Positions 25,685 to 33,969 of a DNA stretch of 64,000 nt are shown here, one piece after another. The translations under genes and the position numbers were made by a program. Each line of letters begins with the position of its first letter. Position 1 is the first letter of the stretch. The stretch comes from Flavobacteriales bacterium (GTDB taxonomy: Bacteria > Bacteroidota > Bacteroidia > Flavobacteriales > UBA7312). The notes under the pieces were generated by a model. That model worked only from the letters and a program-made list of their open reading frames with translations. It did not search any database and was not told the DNA's origin. The stretch covers positions 1 through 64,000 of the forward strand of contig JADHMQ010000007.1 of the NCBI GenBank assembly GCA_016779935.1, read 5' to 3'.

Positions 25685-26398
25685 TTATTTTCTGACTAGC
25701 AATCGCTTTATAGCGTCTAACTTTCCATCAACATATATGTTAGCAAAGTATAAGCCATTTGGCGTATTACTCACATCTAACCTTACAATACCCTGATTGT
25801 TTTTAATAATCTTATTCTCTACAATTGTACCTAGCATATCAGTTACTACCACTTCAGCAGACTGAGAAGGAAGAACTGAATAGTTTAAACTCGCATAAGA
25901 AGATGCTGGATTAGGGTGAAAGTCTGAAAAGTTACTTAAACTATTTTCGTCAATGGAGGTTCCTGTAATGACATAGTTAACAATAGTACAAGCAGAGTCA
26001 GGTTCATTATCAGCATTAAATGCACAATATTTGATTGAAGCCGAAGCGGGTAAAATTCCTTTATTGTCAAAATGAACTTGAAAGTTTGTTGGTAATTCTT
26101 GCCCTGGAGAGAAAGAGATAGTATGTGGGGAAACAGATGTAGAAGGCAAGTAACAAGACTGCCAACAAAAATAGTTTTCAGTTCCTGAAGTTGCTGAAAT
26201 AACTTCTCTAGAAACTTTAATATTAATAGAACTTGGTGAAATATTTTTCACTTTAATATCAGTTCCTAAATCTCCAAATAATGAGGTAGAGTTGGAAGTG
26301 TTAACATTGTTTTCATGCGGCTCAACAGTAATACTACTACTTTGTGAAAATACTTGAACTGTTGACACAACTAAAAAGAAAAGTATTGCTTTTTTCAT
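25685..26398 (-). CDS. Secreted protein with type IX sorting domain, unknown function
   Basis: The 237-residue protein has a signal peptide (MKKAILFFLVVSTVQVFSQ). A single beta-rich domain (about residues 22-150) looks immunoglobulin-like and carries cysteines in YFCWQSCY and in SIKYCAF. A type A sorting domain fills about residues 160-237, with FHPNPASSYASLNY at its start and NGLYFANIYVDGK and a basic KRLLVRK end. It should cross the outer membrane through the SprA system and be attached to the surface or released. The domain in front is not one I recognise. The gene stands alone, with its own promoter-like element and terminator, divergent from the plus-strand redox island. Confidence 0.85.
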   Translation of the reverse strand: MKKAILFFLVVSTVQVFSQSSSITVEPHENNVNTSNSTSLFGDLGTDIKVKNISPSSINIKVSREVISATSGTENYFCWQSCYLPSTSVSPHTISFSPGQELPTNFQVHFDNKGILPASASIKYCAFNADNEPDSACTIVNYVITGTSIDENSLSNFSDFHPNPASSYASLNYSVLPSQSAEVVVTDMLGTIVENKIIKNNQGIVRLDVSNTPNGLYFANIYVDGKLDAIKRLLVRK

Positions 26399-26415
26399 AA
26401 TAATATGGTTTTGTA

Positions 26416-26423
26416 CAAATATA
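26416..26423 (-). promoter_or_regulatory. -7 promoter element for the sorting-domain gene
   Basis: Minus-strand TATATTTG matches TAnnTTTG exactly, 17 bases upstream of the ATG at 26398. No TTTG is found at the -33 spacing. The 246-base divergent gap 26399-26644 otherwise holds only AT-rich DNA. On the plus side TTATTTTG (26537-26544) is one base off the -7 consensus. Confidence 0.45.
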
Positions 26424-26644
26424 CTAAGAAAAAAAATAAAATCATGTTTGATAAAAGTTTTTAAAAATAGCTTTGAAAGTGTAAGATTTGACTATATAGT
26501 TAAAAAAAAATCTTTAACTTATAAGAAAGATATGTATTATTTTGCAACCCCTTATTATAGCAATAAAATTTGTAAAGATGCTCGAAAATAGGTATCTTAT
26601 ATAATTTAACTAGAATAACTACAACTTAAAAACTTGAAATAATC

Positions 26645-27736
26645 ATGAAAAAACATCTACTATTATTTATCGGTATTGCCGCTAGTGTTTCCTCAATTGC
26701 GCAACAACTTGTTGACACTACACAAGCCGAAAACAAAAATGTTTTACTCGAGGAATATACGGGTAGAAACTGTCCCTACTGCCCCGATGGACATAAGATA
26801 GCAAACGATATAAAAGTAGCTAACCCCGGCGATGTTGTTCTAATTAGAATACATACTGGAGGTTATGCTCCTACAACCAATCCAAACCTAAATACTGCAT
26901 TTGGTCCAACTTTAGCTGATCAGTCTGGAATAACAGGATACCCTACTGGGACTATCAATAGGCATGTTTTTTCTGGCAGCTCAACGTCTATGGGTAGGAG
27001 TGCATGGAGTGCTGTTTCAGATCAAGTTTTAGCTGAAACAGCAGTGGTAAACATTGGAATGAATGCTGTTGTTGATACCGCTACAAGAAATTTATTTGTT
27101 GAAGTTGAAATGTATTATACTGGCTCTCAAACAGTTAGCTTTAATAAGCTGAACGTAGCAGTCTTACAAGACAATATTTTTGGCTCTCAATCCGGAGCTT
27201 CAAGTTATAATCCAGCAGATGGAAATGACAACAACTACAACCACAAACACATTCTTAGACACATGCCTTTAGGAGCATGGGGAGAAAAAATTGAAGATAT
27301 TGAACCTGGCACTTTTGTAAGAAAAACTATAAATTATACACTCCCTGGAAATATACAAGGTGTAGAATTGAAAGTTAAAGATTTAGATATTGCTGTTTTC
27401 ATAACAGAGGATAAGCAAGAAGTACTTAATGCTACACACATGAAGCCTATTTTGGGCTCTGCAACCAATATTGAAGAGTTTTCAATAAAACCGTTAGAAC
27501 TATACCCAAACCCTACAAACGACAAACTTAATGTAGAATTTGAAATCAGAAAAGCAAGTGATGTAAACATCAAGATTCATAATCTTCTTGGGCAAACTGT
27601 GTTTAATGAAAATATAACTTTTTCTTCAGGACAACGAAAATTTCAGGTTGATGTGAGTGCTTTAGAAACTGGGATATATATTCTTGAGTTGTCAAATGAA
27701 ATAAATTCAAGTACACAAAAAGTAATTATTAAATAG
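26645..27736 (+). CDS. Omp28-like thioredoxin-fold protein with type IX sorting domain
   Basis: The 363-residue protein starts with a signal peptide (MKKHLLLFIGIAASVSSIAQ). An Omp28-type domain follows with VLLEEYTGRNCPYCPDGH, whose CPYC pair is C43/C46, then IRIHTGGY and SGITGYPTGTINR, where a proline in GYPTG fits the cis-proline of a thioredoxin fold. About residues 285-363 form the sorting domain (LYPNPTNDKLNVEF to VIIK). It should be exported by type IX secretion. The active-site layout suggests a thiol-disulfide role, but Omp28-family function is not established. It is the first plus-strand gene of the redox island, 4 bases before the next gene. Confidence 0.87.
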   Translation: MKKHLLLFIGIAASVSSIAQQLVDTTQAENKNVLLEEYTGRNCPYCPDGHKIANDIKVANPGDVVLIRIHTGGYAPTTNPNLNTAFGPTLADQSGITGYPTGTINRHVFSGSSTSMGRSAWSAVSDQVLAETAVVNIGMNAVVDTATRNLFVEVEMYYTGSQTVSFNKLNVAVLQDNIFGSQSGASSYNPADGNDNNYNHKHILRHMPLGAWGEKIEDIEPGTFVRKTINYTLPGNIQGVELKVKDLDIAVFITEDKQEVLNATHMKPILGSATNIEEFSIKPLELYPNPTNDKLNVEFEIRKASDVNIKIHNLLGQTVFNENITFSSGQRKFQVDVSALETGIYILELSNEINSSTQKVIIK

Positions 27737-27740
27737 AAAA

Positions 27741-29240
27741 ATGAGCATGAAAAATTATTTAACAACACTATTAATTTGTTTATCTGTAGTTGGTGTAAAA
27801 GCACAACTTCCAGACGGAAGCGTTGGTCCTAATTTTACTGTGACAGACATTGAAGGCAACTCACATACTCTATATGATATTTTAGACAGTGGATATACGG
27901 TGGTTATGGATTTAAATGCAACATGGTGCGGTCCTTGTTGGTCGTACCACCAAGCTGGTCATTTAGAGACATTGTGGGAAGAGCATGGGCCTGCAGGTTG
28001 GCCTGGCGTAAGCGCAAATACAACAGATGATGTTTTTGTATTTATGATTGAGTCGTCATCAAATACTGGACTAGCGGACTTACAAGGTGAAACTTCAAAT
28101 TCTTATGGCGATTGGATTACTGGCACACATTTTCCAATAGTCAATGAAGAAACTGTGGCATCAAGTTATGAATTAGTATATTATCCGACCGTTTTTACCG
28201 TTTGTCCTAATAGGATTGTAACAGAATCTGGTGCAATATCAGCAGACGCCCATTATAGTGTAATTGGTGAGTGTGTAAATGCCCAAAACGGTAAAAACTT
28301 AGCAACTTTTGACTACACAGGAGAAAAAACAACCTGCGGAACAAATGTTGACGTTAAAGCTAGATTTCAAAATATGGGAACAGATAATGTAACTGCTTTT
28401 ACAGCAGAAGTATTTGATGGTAGCAACTCAATTGCAACTCAACAATACAGTGGAAACTCAATAAGCACCTACGGTTTTGTTGAATTAGACTTTGGAACCG
28501 TTCAAATTGATGGTCCGACGTCATTAGAAATCAAAATCACTAGTGAAGATGTTTTGCAAAGCGATAACAGTTTGAATCAGAACATTGTACTCGCCAAAGA
28601 AGGTTCTGGCAATATGACTTTACAAATTACAACTGATAATTTTGGAAATCAAGTAAGTTGGGAAATTAAGGACCTAAATGGCACTACTGTAGAAAGTGGA
28701 GGGCCATATTCAAATTCATCGAACACTACTGAGTATGACCCACAGCCACAAGATGATCAAAGTATAAGCTTAGAATCAGACGGCTGTTATTTCTTTGAGG
28801 TTTACGACAGTCAAAATAATGGTATGTATAACTATCCGACTCATGATGATGGTCCTTCATTCTTCAGATTATTAAGTGGAAGTCAGAACACAACAATTGT
28901 TGAGATATTTGGCGATGAGTATAAAGCCTCATTAAAACGTAAGTTCCTTTACAAAAAAGTTTCTGCCATTAAGGAAAATTCTATTGTGAAGAATTCTATC
29001 TACCCAAATCCGACAAACGGTCTTAGCACATTAGAAGTTGATATGAAAGAAAAAATCAACAATGTAGCGCTAAATGTGTTTAACATTTTGGGTGAAATGG
29101 TAATATCAAAGTCTGTCAATCTAAATGTTGGAGCTAATACAATACCACTAAAATTAGAGCATCTAGAAGCAGGAATATATACCGTCGAATTATTATCTCC
29201 ATCATTAAATATTTCTCAAAAGCTAATAAAAATAGACTAG
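27741..29240 (+). CDS. Secreted thioredoxin-like protein with type IX sorting domain (paralogue A)
   Basis: The 499-residue protein has a signal peptide ending VKAQ, then a redoxin domain with NATWCGPCWSYHQ (C63, C66) and a proline before the second half (VYYPTVFTVCPN). About residues 185-400 form beta-rich modules with FEVYDSQNNGMYN, and residues about 420-499 form the sorting domain (YPNPTNGLSTLEV to LIKID). The CGPC motif is that of a strong reductant-type thioredoxin, yet the protein is built for the cell surface. It shares the phrase LPDGS-x-x-P-F after the signal peptide, and the whole architecture, with the next gene, so the two are tandem paralogues. A terminator follows at 29270. Confidence 0.9.
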   Translation: MSMKNYLTTLLICLSVVGVKAQLPDGSVGPNFTVTDIEGNSHTLYDILDSGYTVVMDLNATWCGPCWSYHQAGHLETLWEEHGPAGWPGVSANTTDDVFVFMIESSSNTGLADLQGETSNSYGDWITGTHFPIVNEETVASSYELVYYPTVFTVCPNRIVTESGAISADAHYSVIGECVNAQNGKNLATFDYTGEKTTCGTNVDVKARFQNMGTDNVTAFTAEVFDGSNSIATQQYSGNSISTYGFVELDFGTVQIDGPTSLEIKITSEDVLQSDNSLNQNIVLAKEGSGNMTLQITTDNFGNQVSWEIKDLNGTTVESGGPYSNSSNTTEYDPQPQDDQSISLESDGCYFFEVYDSQNNGMYNYPTHDDGPSFFRLLSGSQNTTIVEIFGDEYKASLKRKFLYKKVSAIKENSIVKNSIYPNPTNGLSTLEVDMKEKINNVALNVFNILGEMVISKSVNLNVGANTIPLKLEHLEAGIYTVELLSPSLNISQKLIKID

Positions 29241-29269
29241 AAAGTTATTTTAATTATTAATAAATCATG

Positions 29270-29297
29270 AGAGCAGCCAATTTGGCTGCTCTTTTTT
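29270..29297 (+). terminator. Rho-independent terminator after thioredoxin paralogue A
   Basis: AGAGCAGCCA (29270-29279) pairs with TGGCTGCTCT (29283-29292) around a 3-base loop and is followed by a T-run. It lies 29 bases after the stop at 29240. Confidence 0.88.
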
Positions 29298-29343
29298 CGT
29301 AAGGATAATTGTCCTTATAAGCTGTATAATGGTCTTTTTTTAT

Positions 29344-29351
29344 TAATTTTG
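29344..29351 (+). promoter_or_regulatory. -7 promoter element for thioredoxin paralogue B
   Basis: TAATTTTG matches TAnnTTTG exactly, 30 bases before the ATG at 29382 and just after a terminator. This supports a separate transcript. No clear -33 TTTG is seen. Confidence 0.4.
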
Positions 29352-29381
29352 TGTCAAACTAAACTTAATTAATACAATTTT

Positions 29382-30929
29382 ATGAAAGCAATTTTAATAG
29401 TACTAGCGTTTTTATTGTCATTTACTTTTAATACTAGTGCGCAGTTACCAGATGGCTCCATTGCTCCTGACTTCACTACTACAGATATGAATGGAAACCA
29501 ACATAGACTTTATGATTATCTTGACCAGGGGTATACTGTAATTTTAGATATCAGTGCGACTTGGTGTGGTCCATGTTGGAACTACCACTCTGGTGGAACT
29601 TTTGAAGAAATTTGGGCTGCTCACGGTCCAGCTGGAGAACCTGGTGTAAATGCTAATACTACTGATGATGTAATGATTCTTTGGTTCGAAGGTGATGATG
29701 GCACACCAGAAAGTGAATTAGAAAACAGCGATTTAGGAAATTGGCTAGAACCAAATGGAGAAGAAGTTCATTTCCCAATTATTAATGACAACAATATAGC
29801 TGACTTGTATGCTCTTCCTTATTGGCCAATAATTTACACTATTTGCCCAAATAGAACACTCACTGAATCTGGTCAGGCTACGGCTGCAAATCATTACAGT
29901 AATTTAGACGACTGTATGGCAGCTTTTTCAGGCACAAATGCTGCTTTACTAGACATCAACACAACAATAATGCCTGTAGGCTGTGAAGCTAGTGCATCAG
30001 GTAATCTTTCTGTTATAGTTCAAAATATGGGAACAGAATTATTAAGTAACTTTTCAGTTGAATTGTCTGCTAATGGCCAAAGTATTGGTACAGAAGACTT
30101 TAGCGGTTCTTTAGAAACATATCAAACTACAACTATTGATTTTGGAAATGTAACGGTTGACAGCGAAACTATTGAAATAGAAATAACAACTCCAGACGAC
30201 AATAATGCTGACAATAATATGTCACATTCTATTAACTTTTCGAATGCTCAAACCACACAAAAAGTTACTGTTAATCTTTTAACAGATAATTATGGAAACG
30301 AAGTCTACATGGAGATTACTGATGAAAATGATAATGTGATTTGGTTTGAGGGTAATGAAGCTAACGCTGGAATTACTGGTACTGGACAGCTACCTTCAGA
30401 TGATGCAACAAATCCACTAGGAAATAATCAATCTTACGATTGGGATGTTAACCTTCCATCTACAGGTTGCTTTAAATTTACAATTTATGACTATTATGGC
30501 GATGGGCTTGCAGCATCAACAAATACTAATGGTGGTGTTGATGGCAATTGGTCAATTGAAAATAGTAACGGTATGGTAATTGCAGAACAAATGGTACAAA
30601 ATTTTGAAAATACTGATGACGCTTCTTTTGAAAATACTCAAGCAGCAGACCCATCAAGTATCAACGAAGAATCAAATATTGCTCTTTCTGTATTTCCTAA
30701 CCCAATTCAATCTGATGCAAAATTATCTTTTAGTTTAACAAAAACTTCAAACGTAAGATTAGATATATTAAACGTATTAGGTGAAACAATTTTGTCTAAT
30801 GATTATTCGCTTCAACCTGGCAATAATAACATAGACATTAACGTTGATAGAATGACTAACGGCATTTACTTTGCTCACCTAACAATTAATGGTGTAACTA
30901 ACACAGTAAAAATTACCGTTAGCAAGTAA
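29382..30929 (+). CDS. Secreted thioredoxin-like protein with type IX sorting domain (paralogue B)
   Basis: The 515-residue protein repeats the layout of its upstream neighbour: a signal peptide ending NTSAQ, a redoxin domain with ISATWCGPCWNYHS (C62, C65) and YWPIIYTICPN, middle beta-rich modules including FTIYDYYGDGLA, and a sorting domain from about residue 435 (VFPNPIQSDAKLSF to TVSK). The phrase HGPAG-x-PGV-x-ANTTDDV is shared by both paralogues and marks a common insertion after the active site. The two have diverged over the rest, so the duplication is not recent. Its own promoter-like element and a terminator bracket it. Confidence 0.9.
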   Translation: MKAILIVLAFLLSFTFNTSAQLPDGSIAPDFTTTDMNGNQHRLYDYLDQGYTVILDISATWCGPCWNYHSGGTFEEIWAAHGPAGEPGVNANTTDDVMILWFEGDDGTPESELENSDLGNWLEPNGEEVHFPIINDNNIADLYALPYWPIIYTICPNRTLTESGQATAANHYSNLDDCMAAFSGTNAALLDINTTIMPVGCEASASGNLSVIVQNMGTELLSNFSVELSANGQSIGTEDFSGSLETYQTTTIDFGNVTVDSETIEIEITTPDDNNADNNMSHSINFSNAQTTQKVTVNLLTDNYGNEVYMEITDENDNVIWFEGNEANAGITGTGQLPSDDATNPLGNNQSYDWDVNLPSTGCFKFTIYDYYGDGLAASTNTNGGVDGNWSIENSNGMVIAEQMVQNFENTDDASFENTQAADPSSINEESNIALSVFPNPIQSDAKLSFSLTKTSNVRLDILNVLGETILSNDYSLQPGNNNIDINVDRMTNGIYFAHLTINGVTNTVKITVSK

Positions 30930-30948
30930 GAGTTAATTTGCTAAAAAC

Positions 30949-30993
30949 AAAAAAGGTCAGTAGATTAACCAAAACTAATTGCTGACCTTTTTT
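30949..30993 (+). terminator. Terminator-like hairpin between paralogue B and the TlpA-like gene
   Basis: AAAAAAGGTCAG (30949-30960) pairs with CTGACCTTTTTT (30982-30993). An inner ATTA/TAAT can extend the stem. The T-run lies within the 3' arm, so it is a bidirectional-looking A/T-flanked terminator. The next start codon follows only 22 bases later. Confidence 0.75.
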
Positions 30994-31015
30994 AATGCTT
31001 AAAAAATAAAATACT

Positions 31016-31507
31016 ATGAAAAAATCCCTATTGATTATTGCTCTTATTAGCATCAATTTTATCGCCTTTTCTCAGAATAGGACATTACCAAAAGTTGATC
31101 TTAAAACACTAGAAAATACCATTTTAAACTCATCAGAGTTTGATAATGATGGTAATCCGATTGTTATCAGTTTTTGGGCAACATGGTGTAAGCCTTGCAT
31201 CAAAGAATTATCTACCATTGCCGAAGTATACGAAGATTGGCAAGACGAAACTGGTGTTAAAATTATTGCTATATCCATAGATGATGCAAGAAATATGTCA
31301 AAAGTAAAGCCAAAAGTAAATTCCGAAATGTGGGAATACGAAGTATATTGTGATCCAAACGGTGATTTCAAAAGAGCTATGGGCGTAGGTGGAGTGCCAC
31401 ATACATTCTTACTAAACTCGAAAAAAGAAATTGTTTGGCAACATACTGGCTACAAAGATGGTGATGAGTATGAATTATATGAGCAAATAGAAGCACTATC
31501 AAAATAG
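31016..31507 (+). CDS. Periplasmic TlpA/ResA-like thioredoxin
   Basis: The 163-residue protein has a signal peptide (MKKSLLIIALISINFIAFSQ) and one thioredoxin domain with SFWATWCKPCIKEL (C58, C61) and the cis-proline loop GVGGVPHTFLLN. There is no sorting domain, so it should stay in the periplasm. The CKPC motif is typical of TlpA/ResA-like reductases that act on cytochrome c or secreted proteins. Four bases after its stop begins the outer-membrane protein gene, and the run continues to ubiX. It could hand electrons to, or keep reduced, the exported CxxC proteins of this island, but that link is inference from position. Confidence 0.88.
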   Translation: MKKSLLIIALISINFIAFSQNRTLPKVDLKTLENTILNSSEFDNDGNPIVISFWATWCKPCIKELSTIAEVYEDWQDETGVKIIAISIDDARNMSKVKPKVNSEMWEYEVYCDPNGDFKRAMGVGGVPHTFLLNSKKEIVWQHTGYKDGDEYELYEQIEALSK

Positions 31508-31510
31508 ACA

Positions 31511-33166
31511 ATGAAAAGATTAAATCTCCTCCTATTAGGGCTATTGCCATTTATAATATTCGGACAAGAAAATTCCCCTGGAACTATTCAAGGGGATTTT
31601 AACTTCAATGCACAGACCTATTCAGAAGACCCTTCAATTAATGCCTCAAAAGTAGATGAGTTTATGCTCATGAATGGCTATGCAAACATCCTTTTCAATA
31701 AAGGAGATTTTACAGCAGGTATTCGTTACGAGAGCTATCTAAATGCTCTTCAAGACTTTGACTCAAGATTCAACGGAAATGGAATTCCTTACCGATTCGC
31801 TCAATACAATGTGTATGGACTAGACATTACTGTAGGTAATTTCTATGAGCAGTTTGGTAATGGCCTAATTTTTAGAAGTTATGAGGAAAAAACTTTAGGA
31901 ATAGACAATGCAATGGACGGAGTGCGATTAAAATATAATCCTGTCAAAGGTTTATCTCTAAAAGGTTTTGTAGCAAAACAAAGGTTGTTTTGGGAACAAG
32001 GACCTGGTATTATTCGAGGGATTGATGGCGAATTAAATATCAATGATGCCTTATCTCTTGAGAATAGCAAAACTCAGGCCATTGTGGGTGGCAGCTTTAT
32101 AAGTCGTTTTGAAGAAGATAATAACCCTGTTTATAACCTTCCAGAAAATGTAGCTGCATATGCTCTTAGAACAACCCTAAATAGAGGAAAGTTTTCGTTT
32201 AACTCTGAATATGCCTACAAGTACAACGACCCCGCTGGCTCAGTGACTTACAATAACTATGCTCCCGGCAACGCTTTAATGGCAAATTTGACATACTCTG
32301 AAAGAGGATTAGGGATTATTCTTGAAGCCCACAGAGTAGATAATATGGACTATCGTTCAAAACGAGGAGCAACTGGAAAAGAATTAACCTTAAATTTTAT
32401 TCCTGCAATTAGTAAGCAACACGTATATACATTAGCCGCCTTTTACCCTTTTGCTACACAGCCTTTAGGAGAATTAGGCTTTCAAGGGCAAGTAAATTAT
32501 ACCTTTAAGAAGAAAAGCACTCTTGGTGGTAAATACGGAACGCAGTTAAACATTAATTATTCCAGAATAAATGCTTTGAATGGAGGCCCTTCAGAATTAA
32601 CTATAAACAGAGAACATAGCCCTATGTTCTTTAGTCTTCTAGATGAAGAACTTTACTTTAGAGACATAAACTTCGACATTAAAAAGAAAATTAGCAAAAA
32701 GGTAAAACTAATGTTTAACTATCTCGACCTCATTTACAACAAGGATGTGATTGAAGGGAAAATCATTGGAAAAAACGTCCATGCTAGAATTGGAATTGCC
32801 GAAGTCAATTACAAACTTAAACCCAAACATACCATCAGAAGTGAGTTTCAATATCTCTCTATTGATAAAAGTGATGAGTACTACAAAGACCAAGGCGATT
32901 GGGTAATGGGCTTAGTAGAATACACCTTTTCGCCGCACTGGTTTTTTGCTTTTATAGACCAATACAATGGCGGCTACACAAGCCAAGATGGTGTAACTTA
33001 TGAAGCTGTTCATTACCTCAACATTAGTTGTGGTTATTCAAAAGGAACGAATAGATTTGAATTAGGATATGGTAAAAAACGTGAAGGGATATTTTGTGTA
33101 GGAGGAGTTTGTAAAAACGTGCCATCTTCTAATGGATTCACTTTAAGTATCACTTCAAGCTTTTAA
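31511..33166 (+). CDS. Outer-membrane beta-barrel protein of unknown function (DUF6029-like)
   Basis: The 551-residue protein has a signal peptide (MKRLNLLLLGLLPFIIFGQ) and a long series of amphipathic strands, ending in FTLSITSSF with the terminal phenylalanine of outer-membrane barrels. GNFYEQFGNGLIFRSYEEK near residue 108 and KGFVAKQRLFWEQGPGIIRG near residue 155 are distinctive. From memory I link them to the uncharacterised family DUF6029, which I could not verify. It sits between a periplasmic thioredoxin and an Omp28 lipoprotein with 3- and 2-base gaps, so the three are surely co-transcribed. A pore or docking role for the redox partners is possible but unproven. Confidence 0.75.
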   Translation: MKRLNLLLLGLLPFIIFGQENSPGTIQGDFNFNAQTYSEDPSINASKVDEFMLMNGYANILFNKGDFTAGIRYESYLNALQDFDSRFNGNGIPYRFAQYNVYGLDITVGNFYEQFGNGLIFRSYEEKTLGIDNAMDGVRLKYNPVKGLSLKGFVAKQRLFWEQGPGIIRGIDGELNINDALSLENSKTQAIVGGSFISRFEEDNNPVYNLPENVAAYALRTTLNRGKFSFNSEYAYKYNDPAGSVTYNNYAPGNALMANLTYSERGLGIILEAHRVDNMDYRSKRGATGKELTLNFIPAISKQHVYTLAAFYPFATQPLGELGFQGQVNYTFKKKSTLGGKYGTQLNINYSRINALNGGPSELTINREHSPMFFSLLDEELYFRDINFDIKKKISKKVKLMFNYLDLIYNKDVIEGKIIGKNVHARIGIAEVNYKLKPKHTIRSEFQYLSIDKSDEYYKDQGDWVMGLVEYTFSPHWFFAFIDQYNGGYTSQDGVTYEAVHYLNISCGYSKGTNRFELGYGKKREGIFCVGGVCKNVPSSNGFTLSITSSF

Positions 33167-33168
33167 TT

Positions 33169-33957
33169 ATGAAACAGTCTTATTATATTTTTCTAAGCGT
33201 ACTTGTACTAAGTTTAACTATCTCATGCGACACCATTGAGAAAGATAATTTCACAGACCCAAACGCAAATTTCCCTTGGCTAGGCAAAAAAATTCTTGTT
33301 GAAGACTTTACAGGATACAAATGTACTAACTGCCCAGCGGCATCATCTGAACTTCACACCATAGAAGAGTTATACCCTGATAAGGTCATTGGGATTGCCA
33401 TTCATGCTGGCTTTTTCGCAAGGCCTAGTGGCGATTTTGTTGAAGACTTTAGAACAGCTGAAGGTAATGAATTAGCTGAATTTTTTGGACCTGACGCCTT
33501 TCCAATTGGCATGGTAAATAGAGTAGGCTATCCAAACAATATACTCAAAGAATATACTGATTGGGCGACTGAAGTAAGTAGTCAATTACTTGAAATACCA
33601 ACTATTGAACTGTCAATTTCTGAAGAAAACAATACCATAAACGTAGAAGCCAGACGACTTTCAGATGATAATACCAGTTTGAAGTTAGTAGTTTGTATTA
33701 CTGAAGACGGTGTTATCTATAAGCAAATTGATGGTTCAAGCTTAATTGAAGATTATGAGCACAATCATGTGTTACGAAAAGTGCTGAATGGTACTTGGGG
33801 CAGTAATATTCAATTGGGTAATACAAACACTACCTTCAGCTATGACTACACTCTTGACGAATCTTGGGTAAGAAGTAACTGTAATGTCGTTGCATACGTA
33901 TACAACGACAGCAATAAAGAAGTATTACAAGCAGAAAAGATTCATCTAACCGATTAA
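33169..33957 (+). CDS. Omp28-like lipoprotein with CxxC motif
   Basis: The 262-residue protein has a lipoprotein signal with the lipobox LTISC (C20 as the modified cysteine). It then has an Omp28-type thioredoxin-like domain, KILVEDFTGYKCTNCPAASS with C52/C55, IAIHAGFFA, and DAFPIGMVNRVGY, where the proline corresponds to the thioredoxin cis-proline. A C-terminal beta domain follows (about residues 145-262). It lacks a sorting domain, unlike the Omp28 protein at 26645. The pair thus represents two ways to place the same fold: membrane-anchored here, secreted there. It is 2 bases after the barrel gene. Confidence 0.88.
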   Translation: MKQSYYIFLSVLVLSLTISCDTIEKDNFTDPNANFPWLGKKILVEDFTGYKCTNCPAASSELHTIEELYPDKVIGIAIHAGFFARPSGDFVEDFRTAEGNELAEFFGPDAFPIGMVNRVGYPNNILKEYTDWATEVSSQLLEIPTIELSISEENNTINVEARRLSDDNTSLKLVVCITEDGVIYKQIDGSSLIEDYEHNHVLRKVLNGTWGSNIQLGNTNTTFSYDYTLDESWVRSNCNVVAYVYNDSNKEVLQAEKIHLTD

Positions 33958-33969
33958 AGAAATTAGACT

